From assembly GCA_963851045.1 (NCBI GenBank), contig CAWKNC010000002.1, positions 1,364,001 to 1,428,000 of the forward strand: a DNA stretch of 64,000 bases, given 5' to 3'. Positions 36,644 through 46,700 of this stretch are shown here, one piece after another. The position numbers were made by a program, and so were the translations under genes. Each line of letters starts with the position of its first letter. Position 1 is the stretch's first letter. The stretch is from WHSW01 sp963851045. Lineage in GTDB: Bacteria > Actinomycetota > Thermoleophilia > Solirubrobacterales > 70-9. A model generated the notes under the pieces. That model did not search any database, was not told the origin of the DNA, and worked only from the letters and a program-made list of their open reading frames with translations.

Positions 36644-39265
36644 TTACTTGGCGTTCAACCAGTCCGGGCCGATGCCCACGTTCACCTCGAGCGGTGGATC
36701 GAGCTCGAACGCCGCGATCATCTCGGTGCGGGCGAGCTCGGCCGCGCGGTCCATCTCCCCCTCGGGGCCTTCGAACAGCAGCTCGTCGTGTATCTGGAGG
36801 ACGAGCTCGGTCTTGAGGCCAGCCTCCGTGAAAGCACGGGCGCAGCGGACCATCGCGAGCTTGATGATGTCCGCGGCGGTGCCCTGGATCACCGTGTTGA
36901 CGGCAACTCGCTCCCCGAGCCCGCGACGTTGCGGGTTGCCGGAGCGCAGCTCAGGAACGTTGCGACGTCGGCCCATCAGCGTCGTCACAAAGCCGCGCTC
37001 ACCGGCCTCGACGATCGTCTCATCGATGAAGCGCTTCACGGCAGGGAAGCGCTCGAAGTAGCGCTGGATATAGAGGGCAGCCTCGTCGCGGGAGATGTTC
37101 AGCCTGTCGGCCAGGCCAAACGCCGAGAGGCCGTAGGCGATCCCGTAGTTGACCATCTTTGCCTTCGACCGCTCGCCCGGGCTGATCGCCTCCGGGTTGG
37201 CTCCGATGATTCCCGCCGCGGTCGCCGCATGGACGTCCTCGCCCGAGGCGAAGATCTCGCGGAGCGCATCCTCACCCGCGACATGCGCGAGGACGCGAAG
37301 CTCAACCTGGTTGTAGTCACACGAGAGAAGCTGGCGACCCTCGCCTGCAACGAAGCAGGCGCGCACCGGCCGACCCACCTCGGAGCGGATCGGGATGTTC
37401 TGCAGGTTCGGATTGGTGCTCGACAGGCGTCCGGTGGCCGCCGTGACCTGGTTGAAGGTCGTATGCAGGCGGCTGTTCGCGTCGACGAGCCCGGGCAGCG
37501 AGTCCAGGTAGGTGTTCTTGAGCTTGGTCAGCTCGCGCCAGCGCTCGACCTTCTCGACGATCGGGTGTTCGTCGCGAAGCTGTCCGAGAACGCGGGCGTC
37601 GGTTGAAAACCCTGTCTTGCCGCGACGCTTCTTGGTAAGGCCCAATTCCTCGAAGAAGACCTGCGCGAGCTGCTGTGGCGAGCCGATCGTGAACTCATGA
37701 CCCGCCAGTTCGTAGATGTCCGACTCGAGCTGGGCGATCTGCTCCTCGAAACCGGCGCCTATGTCCGCAAGACGCACGGTGTCGAGCCGTAGACCGATCC
37801 TCTCCATCTCGGCGAGCACCTCAATCAGCGGCATCTCGACCTCGTTGAGAACCCGCTCGACGCCGAATTCGCCAAGGCGCTCGCGCTGGCGCGCCGCGAG
37901 CTCTGAGACGAGGCGGGCGTCGACCGCGGGGTCTCCCGCCACGTCGCCCTCCTCCGCTTCGAGCGACATCTGCCCGTCCTCGGTGCCCGCCGGGGCCGCA
38001 GCGAGCCCGGCATCGGCAGCCAGCTCGTGCAGGTCGTAGGTGCGTCGGGCCGGATCGATCAGATAGGCGGCGACCATGGTGTCGTGGGCGAGGTCGAGCT
38101 CGCCCGGTCGGGTGGATGCGAGCAGGCCGGTGCCGGCCGGGCCGCCGAGACCCTTGAGGTCGTGGCCGATGAGCGGGCGCCCGCGCAGGGCATCCGCGAG
38201 GACCCTGAGATCGGTCGCATCACCGGTGACAACCGTGCTGCCGTCGCTACCGGCCCAGCGCCCGCCCGAGACCGCGATCGCAATCGGGCCCTCGGCGAGG
38301 TCCGCGACGGTGCCCTCCTTCGCCTCGACCTCGATCGTCTCCTCGACCATGCGGCCGGGAACGACCTCCTCCCACTCATCGTCGAGGCGCTGGACAACCG
38401 CGCGCAGCTCGAACTCGTTGGCGGCGTCACGCAGCTTCGAGCGGTCAGGCGAGCCGCGCAGCTCGGAGGTGATCACGATCGGGACGTCGATGTCCTCGAC
38501 CATCGTCGCGAGCTGCTTCGACACCCGCGCGTCCTCGGCGTGCTCGGTCAGGTTCTGCTTGCGCTTGGCGCCGGAGATCTCGTCGACCGATGAGAGGACT
38601 CCCTCGAGGTCGCCGAACTGCTGCAGCAGCTGGGCGGCGGTCTTGTCGCCGATGCCAGGGACGCCGGGAATGTTGTCGGAGGTGTCGCCCTTGAGCCCGA
38701 TGAAGTCGGTGACCCGGTCCGGTGGCACGCCGTAGCGCTCGACGACGCCGTCGTGGTCGTAGATCTTCGTGTCGGTGACGCCGCGCGAGGTGGTCATCAC
38801 ACGGACTCCGTCGCGGACCAACTGGTAGACGTCGCGATCGCCCGAGACGATCATCACCGGCACCTTCGCGTCGCTGGCCTGACGGGCGAGCGTTGCGATC
38901 ACGTCGTCGGCCTCATATCCCTCGACGGAGACGTTCTTGAAACCGAACGCCTCCGCAAGAGGGGCCAGGGCAGGCCACTGCTCCTTGAGCAGGTCCGGGC
39001 GGGACTTGCGCTGCGACTTGTACTCGGCGTAGACCTTCTCCCGACCCGACCAACCCTTGTCCCAGGCGACGATCACGGCCTTCGGAGAGTGGTCGATGAG
39101 GATCTTGGCCATCATCGACGCGAACCCGTAGATCGCGTTGGTCGGGCGCCCATCGGCGGTCGCGATCGATTCGGGCAGCGCGAAGAATGCGCGGTAGGCC
39201 AGCGAGTTCCCATCGATCAGAAAGACCTCGCTGCCCTGGCCGTTGTCGCGCTTTTTCGGCATCAC
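36644..39265 (-). CDS. polA: DNA polymerase I, proofreading site degenerate
   Basis: An 873-aa family A polymerase. The N-terminal 5' nuclease (FLIDGNSLAYRAFFALPES, then the helix-hairpin-helix PGVPGIGDKTAAQLL) and C-terminal polymerase motifs A (DYNQVELRVLAH), B (RSKAKMVNYGIAYGLS) and C (LQIHDELLFE) are complete. The central 3'-5' exonuclease-like domain (about 315-480) lacks the DxE motif (IAIAVSGGRWAG) and has altered ExoII (GHDLKGLGG), so proofreading is probably absent, as in Taq-like enzymes. It acts in repair and Okazaki fragment processing. Confidence 0.97.
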   Translation of the reverse strand: MMPKKRDNGQGSEVFLIDGNSLAYRAFFALPESIATADGRPTNAIYGFASMMAKILIDHSPKAVIVAWDKGWSGREKVYAEYKSQRKSRPDLLKEQWPALAPLAEAFGFKNVSVEGYEADDVIATLARQASDAKVPVMIVSGDRDVYQLVRDGVRVMTTSRGVTDTKIYDHDGVVERYGVPPDRVTDFIGLKGDTSDNIPGVPGIGDKTAAQLLQQFGDLEGVLSSVDEISGAKRKQNLTEHAEDARVSKQLATMVEDIDVPIVITSELRGSPDRSKLRDAANEFELRAVVQRLDDEWEEVVPGRMVEETIEVEAKEGTVADLAEGPIAIAVSGGRWAGSDGSTVVTGDATDLRVLADALRGRPLIGHDLKGLGGPAGTGLLASTRPGELDLAHDTMVAAYLIDPARRTYDLHELAADAGLAAAPAGTEDGQMSLEAEEGDVAGDPAVDARLVSELAARQRERLGEFGVERVLNEVEMPLIEVLAEMERIGLRLDTVRLADIGAGFEEQIAQLESDIYELAGHEFTIGSPQQLAQVFFEELGLTKKRRGKTGFSTDARVLGQLRDEHPIVEKVERWRELTKLKNTYLDSLPGLVDANSRLHTTFNQVTAATGRLSSTNPNLQNIPIRSEVGRPVRACFVAGEGRQLLSCDYNQVELRVLAHVAGEDALREIFASGEDVHAATAAGIIGANPEAISPGERSKAKMVNYGIAYGLSAFGLADRLNISRDEAALYIQRYFERFPAVKRFIDETIVEAGERGFVTTLMGRRRNVPELRSGNPQRRGLGERVAVNTVIQGTAADIIKLAMVRCARAFTEAGLKTELVLQIHDELLFEGPEGEMDRAAELARTEMIAAFELDPPLEVNVGIGPDWLNAK

Positions 39266-39275
39266 CTTCGATCTT

Positions 39276-40256
39276 ATGGACCGAGCGCGCCTACGCTTTG
39301 AAGCGATGGCTCGGTGGCGACCTGCACTGGCCTGGGCGCTCGCTGCTTTCTTTGCCGCGTGGGCGTTGTTCCGCCTTCTCGGCCTCGATGCCGGCTACCC
39401 GCTCGTGCCGATAATCGCCTTCACACCGCATGTCGCGGCGGTGTCGGTGCTTGCCGTGGGGGTCATTGCACTGCTGCGGGCGCGAGCGCCTCTGGCACTG
39501 GCCTCCGTTGCGACTGCGGTGCTCGTCGCAATCGTCGCCCCGCGCGCGTTCGGCGGCGGTGGCGCGCCCGAGCCGGCCGACGGACAGCACATCACCGTGA
39601 TGACGGCCAACCTCCTGTTCGGCAGCGCAGACGCCGAGCAGGTGGTCGAGCTGGTGCGCGAACACGAGGTCGACCTGCTCAGCCTCCAGGAGCTCACCCC
39701 GCGCGCGGTGAGCCGCCTGCGAGCCGCTGGTCTCGAGGAGGTCCTCGGCAACTCGGTCCGCACGGCCGCCGAGGGAGCGAGTGGCAGCGGCCTGTATGCC
39801 GCCGAACGCCTCACCCCCACCGGCATCATCAATCCCGACGAGAGCTTTCTGATGCCGAGCGCGCGACTCCAGCTCGGCGATGTCGCCGTCGCCGCCGTCG
39901 CGGTGCACCCGGTGCCGCCAACGAGCTCCGAAACGGTCGGTCGCTGGCGCAGTGCGCTGCGCGCGTTGCCGCCTGCAGGCGGCGGACCCGAGCTGGGCCT
40001 CCTCCTGGGCGACTTCAACGCGACCCTCGACCACGGGGAGCTTCGCGACGTGCTCGACCGCGGCTACGTGGACGCCGCGGACGCGACCGGCGACGCTTTG
40101 ACAACGACCTGGTCGCGAAGCCTCTGGCCCGGACTGACGATCGATCACCTTCTCGTTGACGAGCGCATCCACGTCGAGTCGACCGAGGTCTCCGGCGTTC
40201 AGGGCAGCGACCACAAGGCTGTCATCGCCGAGCTGGTCTTGCCCACCTCGGGTTGA
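39276..40256 (+). CDS. membrane-anchored endonuclease/exonuclease/phosphatase-fold protein
   Basis: A 326-aa protein with three N-terminal membrane segments (about 15-95) and an extracytoplasmic EEP domain. The active-site motifs are MTANLLFG, LLSLQELT, LLGDFNATLDH and the C-terminal SDHKAV. Proteins of this build act as exported nucleases or phosphodiesterases; substrate unknown. Start ATG 39276, 10 nt from divergent polA; ATG 39306 is possible. The 3' end overlaps the broken minus-strand gene by about 58 bp. Confidence 0.85.
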   Translation: MDRARLRFEAMARWRPALAWALAAFFAAWALFRLLGLDAGYPLVPIIAFTPHVAAVSVLAVGVIALLRARAPLALASVATAVLVAIVAPRAFGGGGAPEPADGQHITVMTANLLFGSADAEQVVELVREHEVDLLSLQELTPRAVSRLRAAGLEEVLGNSVRTAAEGASGSGLYAAERLTPTGIINPDESFLMPSARLQLGDVAVAAVAVHPVPPTSSETVGRWRSALRALPPAGGGPELGLLLGDFNATLDHGELRDVLDRGYVDAADATGDALTTTWSRSLWPGLTIDHLLVDERIHVESTEVSGVQGSDHKAVIAELVLPTSG

Positions 40257-41113
40257 TCTCCTCGGCGGGCGGCCAGGAGGTCCAGGAGGTCTCGCGCGAT
40301 GCCGGCGGCATCGTCGGTGATGCGCGCGTCGTCGAAGCGGACGACGGTAAGCCATGAAGCTCGAGCCAGACGTCGCGCTCACGATCGTCGCGAAAAGCCT
40401 GGCGGCCTCGGTGGTAGATGTACCATCGACTCGGCCACCAAGCGCTCCGCTCGCCAGAGGAAGTCGACCCGGTAACGGCCGACGGAAACGTTCCTCTCGG
40501 GCAGCGGCACGTGGTATCGCCTGCAGAGCCGGAAGAAGTCATCCTCGAGGTCACTGTCGGACTTGGTTGGGCGATGATCACCGCCGAGCGGGAGGCCGCG
40601 CACCTCCGCTTCACGGGTGGCGCGTCGCACCTCTGCAGGCGTGGCAACTCGCGCGAGGTCGAAAAGGGTTCGCTCGGGCATGGTCAGCGGGATGCCGTCG
40701 CGCATGGCGGTCCGCCGTGCCGCGAGCGTGCGCGAGCGATAGATACGGATGCCCTGACGCCTGCTGGGTGAGGCCGGGTAGGGGACGGTGAGTTGCGTGA
40801 CGCCGCCGGCGGGCCGCAGGAGCTGCCACAACTCCGCCGCGCTGCGGTGTGAGAGCACCGAGCCGGGGATGGCGAGCGTGGCCGCCTTCCAGCGGCCCCG
40901 GTCGGTGAGGCCGGCATGGCCGACGGCGTAGACGCCGCGATGGATGCGGTGGAGTCGGCCGGCGCGAACGCGTTTGTGGATCGCGGTCGCCGATAGCCCA
41001 GCCGTTTGCAGTTGCGCCACGCTGATCAGTCCATGCTGCCGCCCCGCGATTTGGGCGACCTGCGAGTCAGCTGTGTGAGGTTGTTGGCCTATACGACGAG
41101 AAACCCCACACAC
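40199..41113 (-). pseudogene. AbiEi-like/DUF559 protein gene with two frameshifts
   Basis: The N-terminal part (41113 to about 40430) encodes an AbiEi-antitoxin-like winged helix (QVAQIAGRQHGLISVAQLQ) and a middle domain (MPERTLFDLA). It continues into a DUF559/VSR-like nuclease fold (DLEDDFFRLCRRYHVPLPE, VGRYRVDFLW). The frame then shifts near 40427 (continuing YIYHRGRQAFRDDRERDVW) and again near 40355 (continuing TVVRFDDARITDDAAGIARD), ending at 40199. Rejoining gives a normal family protein, so either indel errors or recent inactivation. No toxin partner gene is adjacent. Confidence 0.75.
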
Positions 41114-41210
41114 CCCGACCGCGCCCCCTGCCCAGCCTGACCCGCTTCCGAATTAACGGGAACGTCTCGTCACGAAGCGCGCGCCACAAGGGACGTTTCG
41201 TCCCCACGCC

Positions 41211-41216
41211 TAGAAT
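41211..41216 (+). promoter_or_regulatory. -10 element suggesting a leaderless malic enzyme mRNA
   Basis: TAGAAT lies 8 nt upstream of the GTG start at 41225, so transcription would begin at or next to the start codon. No Shine-Dalgarno sequence is seen in between. Leaderless mRNAs with this layout are common in actinobacteria. Confidence 0.4.
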
Positions 41217-41224
41217 CGGCCGCC

Positions 41225-42673
41225 GTGGCTTCTGTGTCCGCCCAGTTCTCCGTGATCGTGCGTGTCGAGCTCGATGCTCGGTCTGAGCCCCTGGGCAAGC
41301 TGACCGCCGCCATCGCCGAGACGGGAGGCGCTCTTCAGGGCGTCGATCTCGTTCCGGGTGCCGGCGGCGAGGGCAAGCGGGTGCGTGAGTTCACGATCGA
41401 TGCTCGTGATCAGCCGCACTGGGAGCAGATCCTGCGTGCGATTGGCTCGACGCGGGGCGCGCGGGTTCTCGATTACGTCGACCGGACGCTGGCGATGCAC
41501 CGCGGCGGCAAGATCGAGCAGCACAACAAACACCCGCTGAAGACCCGCGACGACCTCTCGATGGCCTACACCCCGGGTGTCGCGCGCGTCTGCATGGAGA
41601 TCGCGAACGACCGCCAAAAGGCGTTCGACTACACCATCAAGAAGAACACGGTCGCCGTTGTCTCCGACGGCTCGGCGGTGCTCGGCCTCGGTGACATCGG
41701 TCCCGAGGCCGCGATGCCCGTGATGGAGGGCAAGGCGATGCTCTTCAAGGAGTTCGCCGACATCGACGCCTTTCCGATCTGCCTCTCGACGAATGATCCC
41801 GAGAAGATCATCGAGACGGTCCGGCTGATGGCGCCGACCTTTGGGGGAATCAACCTCGAGGACATTTCAGCCCCTCGCTGCTTCGAGATCGAGGAGCGGC
41901 TCAAGGAGGAGATCGATATCCCGGTCTTTCACGACGACCAGCACGGGACCGCGATCGTGACGATGGCAGCGTTGTTCAACGCGCTGAAGATCGTCGGCAA
42001 GCCGATCGAGGATTTGAACGTCCTGATGATCGGACTTGGCGCGGCCGGCGTAGCAGTAACCAAGATGATGCTGGCCTCGGGAGTCACCAACGTGATCGGT
42101 TGCGACCGCAAGGGCGCGCTTGCGACCTCGCGCGACGATTACGAGCAGATGACGGAGATCAAGCGCTGGTACTCGGAGAACTCGAATCCCGAGCAGCGGC
42201 TGGGATCACCCGCCGACGTGATCGACGGCATCGACCTTTTGGTCGGCCTCTCGGGGCCCGGTCTGATCGCGGCGGCGGACCTCGAGAAGATGAATGACGA
42301 CGCGATCGTCTTCGCGATGGCGAACCCGACGCCCGAGGTGATGCCCGAGGAGGCCGAGCCATATGTGCGGATCATGGCCACCGGGCGCTCGGATTACCCG
42401 AATCAGATCAACAACGTGCTCGCATTCCCCGGCGTCTTCCGTGGCGCCCTCGACGCCGGCGCACCGCGCATCACCGAGGAGATGAAGCTCGCGGCCGCGC
42501 AGGGAATCGCTGACGTCGTCGCCGAGGAAGACCTCTCCGAGGACTACATCATCCCCTCGGTGTTCGACCGCGATGTCGCTCCTGCCGTCGCCAAGGCGGT
42601 CGTGGAAGAGGCCCGCCGGGATGGGATCGCCCGCGTCTCCGAGGAGACCGGCACGTTCTCGACGATCGACTAG
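41225..42673 (+). CDS. NAD(P)-dependent malic enzyme with N-terminal ACT domain
   Basis: A 482-aa protein. Residues 1-80 form an ACT-like regulatory domain (FSVIVRVELDARSEPLGKLT). The rest is a short bacterial-type malic enzyme: AYTPGVARVCMEIA, the metal/substrate segment DIDAFPICLSTNDPEKI, FHDDQHGTAIV and the nucleotide fold GLGAAGVAVTKM. It oxidatively decarboxylates malate to pyruvate. The ACT domain suggests control by a small ligand, which is inference. Monocistronic. Confidence 0.93.
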   Translation: MASVSAQFSVIVRVELDARSEPLGKLTAAIAETGGALQGVDLVPGAGGEGKRVREFTIDARDQPHWEQILRAIGSTRGARVLDYVDRTLAMHRGGKIEQHNKHPLKTRDDLSMAYTPGVARVCMEIANDRQKAFDYTIKKNTVAVVSDGSAVLGLGDIGPEAAMPVMEGKAMLFKEFADIDAFPICLSTNDPEKIIETVRLMAPTFGGINLEDISAPRCFEIEERLKEEIDIPVFHDDQHGTAIVTMAALFNALKIVGKPIEDLNVLMIGLGAAGVAVTKMMLASGVTNVIGCDRKGALATSRDDYEQMTEIKRWYSENSNPEQRLGSPADVIDGIDLLVGLSGPGLIAAADLEKMNDDAIVFAMANPTPEVMPEEAEPYVRIMATGRSDYPNQINNVLAFPGVFRGALDAGAPRITEEMKLAAAQGIADVVAEEDLSEDYIIPSVFDRDVAPAVAKAVVEEARRDGIARVSEETGTFSTID

Positions 42674-42701
42674 GCCTAAGCGTGTTGGGTAGCTGACAGC
42701 C

Positions 42702-43607
42702 ATGCGCGTTCTCGTCACGGGAGCCTCCGGAGCAATCGGATCAGCCGTGTGCGATGCCCTGCTCGCCCGCGGCGACGAGGTGGTCGGACTCAGCCGCAAC
42801 CCGGATAAGGCTCGACCCACCAACCCGACTGTCACGTGGCACGCCTGGGATCCAGCCAGCGAGCGCCCGCCCGCAGAGGCTTTTGTCGGCGTGGACGGGG
42901 TCATCAATCTCGTGGGCGAGGAGATCAATCAGCGCCTCACCGACGAGGCCAAGCAGCGAATCCGCGACAGTCGCGTTCGCGGCACGCGCAACCTCGTCGA
43001 CGGCATTCTCGCCTCGTCTCCCTCCCCCCCGGTCCTGGTCAGCCAGTCGGCGATCGGCATCTACGGCGATCACGGCGACGCGGTTGTCGACGAGTCCAGC
43101 TCGCTCGGCAGCGACTTCCTGGGTCAGGTCGTCATCGACTGGGAGAGCGAGGCCAAGCGCGCTGAGGGCGGAGGCGTTCGCGTCACCTGTGTGCGCACCG
43201 GCCTGGTCCTCGATCCAGACAGCGGCCTGCTCAAGCAGCTGGTGCCCCCGTTCAAGTTCGGCGTTGGCGGGCCCCTGGCCGGCGGCGACTTCTACATGCC
43301 CTGGATCCATATCGATGACGAGATTGGCGTCCTTTTGTTCGCGCTCGACAACGCGGCCGTCTCCGGCACGATCAACGCGACCGCGCCTCGTCCCGTGACC
43401 AACCGGGAGTTCTCGAAGGCGCTCGGAAAGGCGCTTCATCGCCCCTCGTTCATCCCGGCCCCACGTTTTGCCATCGTGGCGATGCGCGGAGGCGAGCTCA
43501 CCGAGCAGATCACCGGAAGCTTTCGCGTCATCCCCCGTCGCGCACTCGACCTCGGTTACTCGTTTCGCTTCACCGAGGTCGAATCCGCTCTGAGCGACCT
43601 GCTCTAG
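42702..43607 (+). CDS. TIGR01777-family SDR epimerase-like protein
   Basis: A 301-aa extended-SDR-like protein with the Rossmann motif TGASGAIGSAV at 6-16, VDGVINLVGE, and a C-terminal DUF1731 region (RPSFIPAPRFAI). Family members resemble nucleoside-sugar epimerases/SulA-like proteins and have no firm function. It shares a CTAG with the convergent binding-protein gene, so the stops overlap. Confidence 0.9.
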   Translation: MRVLVTGASGAIGSAVCDALLARGDEVVGLSRNPDKARPTNPTVTWHAWDPASERPPAEAFVGVDGVINLVGEEINQRLTDEAKQRIRDSRVRGTRNLVDGILASSPSPPVLVSQSAIGIYGDHGDAVVDESSSLGSDFLGQVVIDWESEAKRAEGGGVRVTCVRTGLVLDPDSGLLKQLVPPFKFGVGGPLAGGDFYMPWIHIDDEIGVLLFALDNAAVSGTINATAPRPVTNREFSKALGKALHRPSFIPAPRFAIVAMRGGELTEQITGSFRVIPRRALDLGYSFRFTEVESALSDLL

Positions 43608-44661
43608 TTCGCGTCGAGGGACTCGACCGGCTTCGCGAGCCCGTCCCTTATCTCGTAGCCCGTCAGCTTGGTGAGGGTGGTTTCCCCCGTCTCGTCGATC
43701 GAGTACGTGCCGAGAACCGACCTTCGGTCGACCGTCTCGAAGACGGCTTCGACCACGGATGGCCGATCGGCCGGATCATCCGCACGGCCAATCGAATCGA
43801 GAATCAGAGCCATGGCCTCGTAGCCGTATGCGGCGTAGCGACCCGGCGCTCGGCCGTACTCGCGGGTGAAGCGCTCGCGAAACTCAGCGCCCGCGGGTGG
43901 AAGCTGCGACGGATCGAGAGCCGCCGACGTCGCGAGGGTGCCGGAGGCGAGGTGTGGGATCGCCTCTGGGGTGAGCTGCGCGTCGGTGACCATCACCGAT
44001 CCGGCATCACTCGGCCGCCCGGTGCCCGCGTAGAAGTCGAGATCGGCCGCCTCCGAAATCCGCGCACGGGTCAGCGCGTCGCGAAAGGTCTGCCCAACGT
44101 TCTTGCCGAAAGCGCTGTTGTCGGCGGACACGGAGACGCTCTCGACGTCCATCGCATCGACCCACGCGGCGGCTGCACGCGCCTGCGTCTCGTCTCCGGG
44201 AATCACCCGACCGAAGGTCCGCGCGCCGGTCGGACTGGACCTCGGGCACGTCATCGGAGCCCGGAAAGGCCGCGACAAGGTCAGTCGCGGCACTCGCGGG
44301 CGAGACCTGGAGCAGACCGGCAGCATTGGTGACGGGCAGCGAGGCACGCGTGGCGCCCGACTCAAAGTCGCCCAGATACGCGATCGCAGTTGAATCCTGG
44401 GTCGCGGCTCGAGCGTTCTCGCCGACCTGCGCCGGCGACCAGGCGCGCGCGCCATCCCCGGGATCCAAGAACACGGCCTCGACCGAGTTCTCGCCGACGG
44501 CGCCATTCGCATCGGCGAGCGCCAGGCCCGCGCCGTCCGCCGCGTCTCGACCATCCTTCGTATCCGGAAGGCTCACGTAGACGCGCAGCAGGGCCGGTCC
44601 CTCGGGCTCCGCACCGCCGCCGCAGCCACCACCGACGACCAGGGCCGCCGCGAGGAGCGCG

Positions 44662-44684
<23 letters not shown>
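43604..44684 (-). pseudogene. ABC branched-chain-type substrate-binding lipoprotein, one frameshift
   Basis: The first part (44684 to about 44235) has a lipoprotein signal ending VVGGGC and the periplasmic-binding-protein fold start (LLRVYVSLPDTKDGRDAADG). It continues in another frame from about 44235 (PTGARTFGRVIPGDE) to the stop at 43604. Dropping one base at about 44234 rejoins both halves into a full type I (Leu/Ile/Val-like) binding protein of about 359 aa. No permease or ATPase gene is adjacent, so it may serve as an orphan receptor. The shift may be a sequencing indel. Confidence 0.82.
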
Positions 44685-45702
<1,018 letters not shown>

Positions 45703-45729
45703 GATACCCGCCGCGTCGGGGGAGGCGAG

Positions 45730-45891
45730 CTAGGCGCGTAGCCAGTCGATCGCCGGCTTCGCCCAGCGGTCGAGGATTCCGTTGACGAGAACGAACAGCA
45801 GGATCAGGGCAGCCATGGTCCCGCCCAGCGAGAAGGCGTAGGCGATGGTCATGAGCACCAGACCGACGACGAAAAAGACGAGGAGCCTCAT
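45730..45891 (-). CDS. 53-aa membrane protein between trpA and pfkA
   Basis: A short ORF, ATG 45891 to TAG 45730, encoding MRLLVFFVVGLVLMTIAYAF at the N-terminus and a second hydrophobic stretch (MAALILLFVLVNGILDRW), so two membrane helices. It starts 11 nt after the trpA stop on the same strand and probably rides on the trpFBA transcript. No known family; coding status rests on ORF length, hydrophobic pattern and position. Confidence 0.6.
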   Translation of the reverse strand: MRLLVFFVVGLVLMTIAYAFSLGGTMAALILLFVLVNGILDRWAKPAIDWLRA

Positions 45892-45902
45892 CGCCGGGAA
45901 AT

Positions 45903-46700
45903 CTAGCCGGTCATGGCGGCGCGCGCGGCCGTGATGAACTCGGAAACCGCGGCGGCGGCCCCCGTGGCATTGCCGGCCTCCCCCACTGCGCGCACGAGCC
46001 GCGTGCCGACGATGACGCCGTCGGCTGCGGCGCCCACCTGTGCGGCCTGCGCAGGAGTGCCGATGCCAAACCCAACCGCGACCGGCACCGGCGAGTCCGT
46101 GCGAGTCGCCTCGATCAGTTCTGTGAGCCCGACTGGCAGCTCATCGCGCTCCCCGGTCGTGCGCGTGTCGGAGACGAGATAGATGAAGCCCTCGGCCTGG
46201 GCGCAGATACGGGCCCGGCGCTCCGCAGGCGTGGTGGGAGCGATCAGCGCGATCAGCGCGAGTCCGGCACCGCGGAGCGCTGAGGCAATCTCCCCGCCCT
46301 CCTCGGGCGGCAGGTCCGGGACGATCGCTCCTGCCGCACCCGCATCCCGCAGCGCCTTGGCGAAGGCCTCGGGACCGCGGGCGAGGATCATGTTCGAGTA
46401 GGCCATCGGCACGACCGGCAGCCGCGAGGCAACGCGCTCACAGTCAGCGAGCACCGAGTCGAGCGTGGCGCCGGCCGCCAGAGCGGTCGTGCCGGCGGCG
46501 TGGATGACCGGGCCGTCGGCGAGCGGGTCCGAGTACGGCACTCCGAGCTCGATCAGGTCGGCGCCCGCTTCGGCGTAGGCCTCGATCACCGCGGCCGACG
46601 TTTCGGGATCCGGGAACCCGCTCATCAGGTACGGCATCAGCGCCGCCCGCCCCTGCCCCTTCGCCGCCTCGAAGGCAGCCGAGATTTCAGTCATCGCCAA
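45903..46700 (-). CDS. trpA: tryptophan synthase alpha chain
   Basis: A 265-aa TIM-barrel lyase that releases indole from indole-3-glycerol phosphate. Catalytic Glu is in ADLIELGVPYSDPLADGPVI, and the loop-6 and phosphate-binding segments (SDTRTTGERDELP, VGFGIGTPAQ) are present. It overlaps the trpB end by 14 nt (or 8 nt if ATG 46694 is used). Confidence 0.97.
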   Translation of the reverse strand: MAMTEISAAFEAAKGQGRAALMPYLMSGFPDPETSAAVIEAYAEAGADLIELGVPYSDPLADGPVIHAAGTTALAAGATLDSVLADCERVASRLPVVPMAYSNMILARGPEAFAKALRDAGAAGAIVPDLPPEEGGEIASALRGAGLALIALIAPTTPAERRARICAQAEGFIYLVSDTRTTGERDELPVGLTELIEATRTDSPVPVAVGFGIGTPAQAAQVGAAADGVIVGTRLVRAVGEAGNATGAAAAVSEFITAARAAMTG

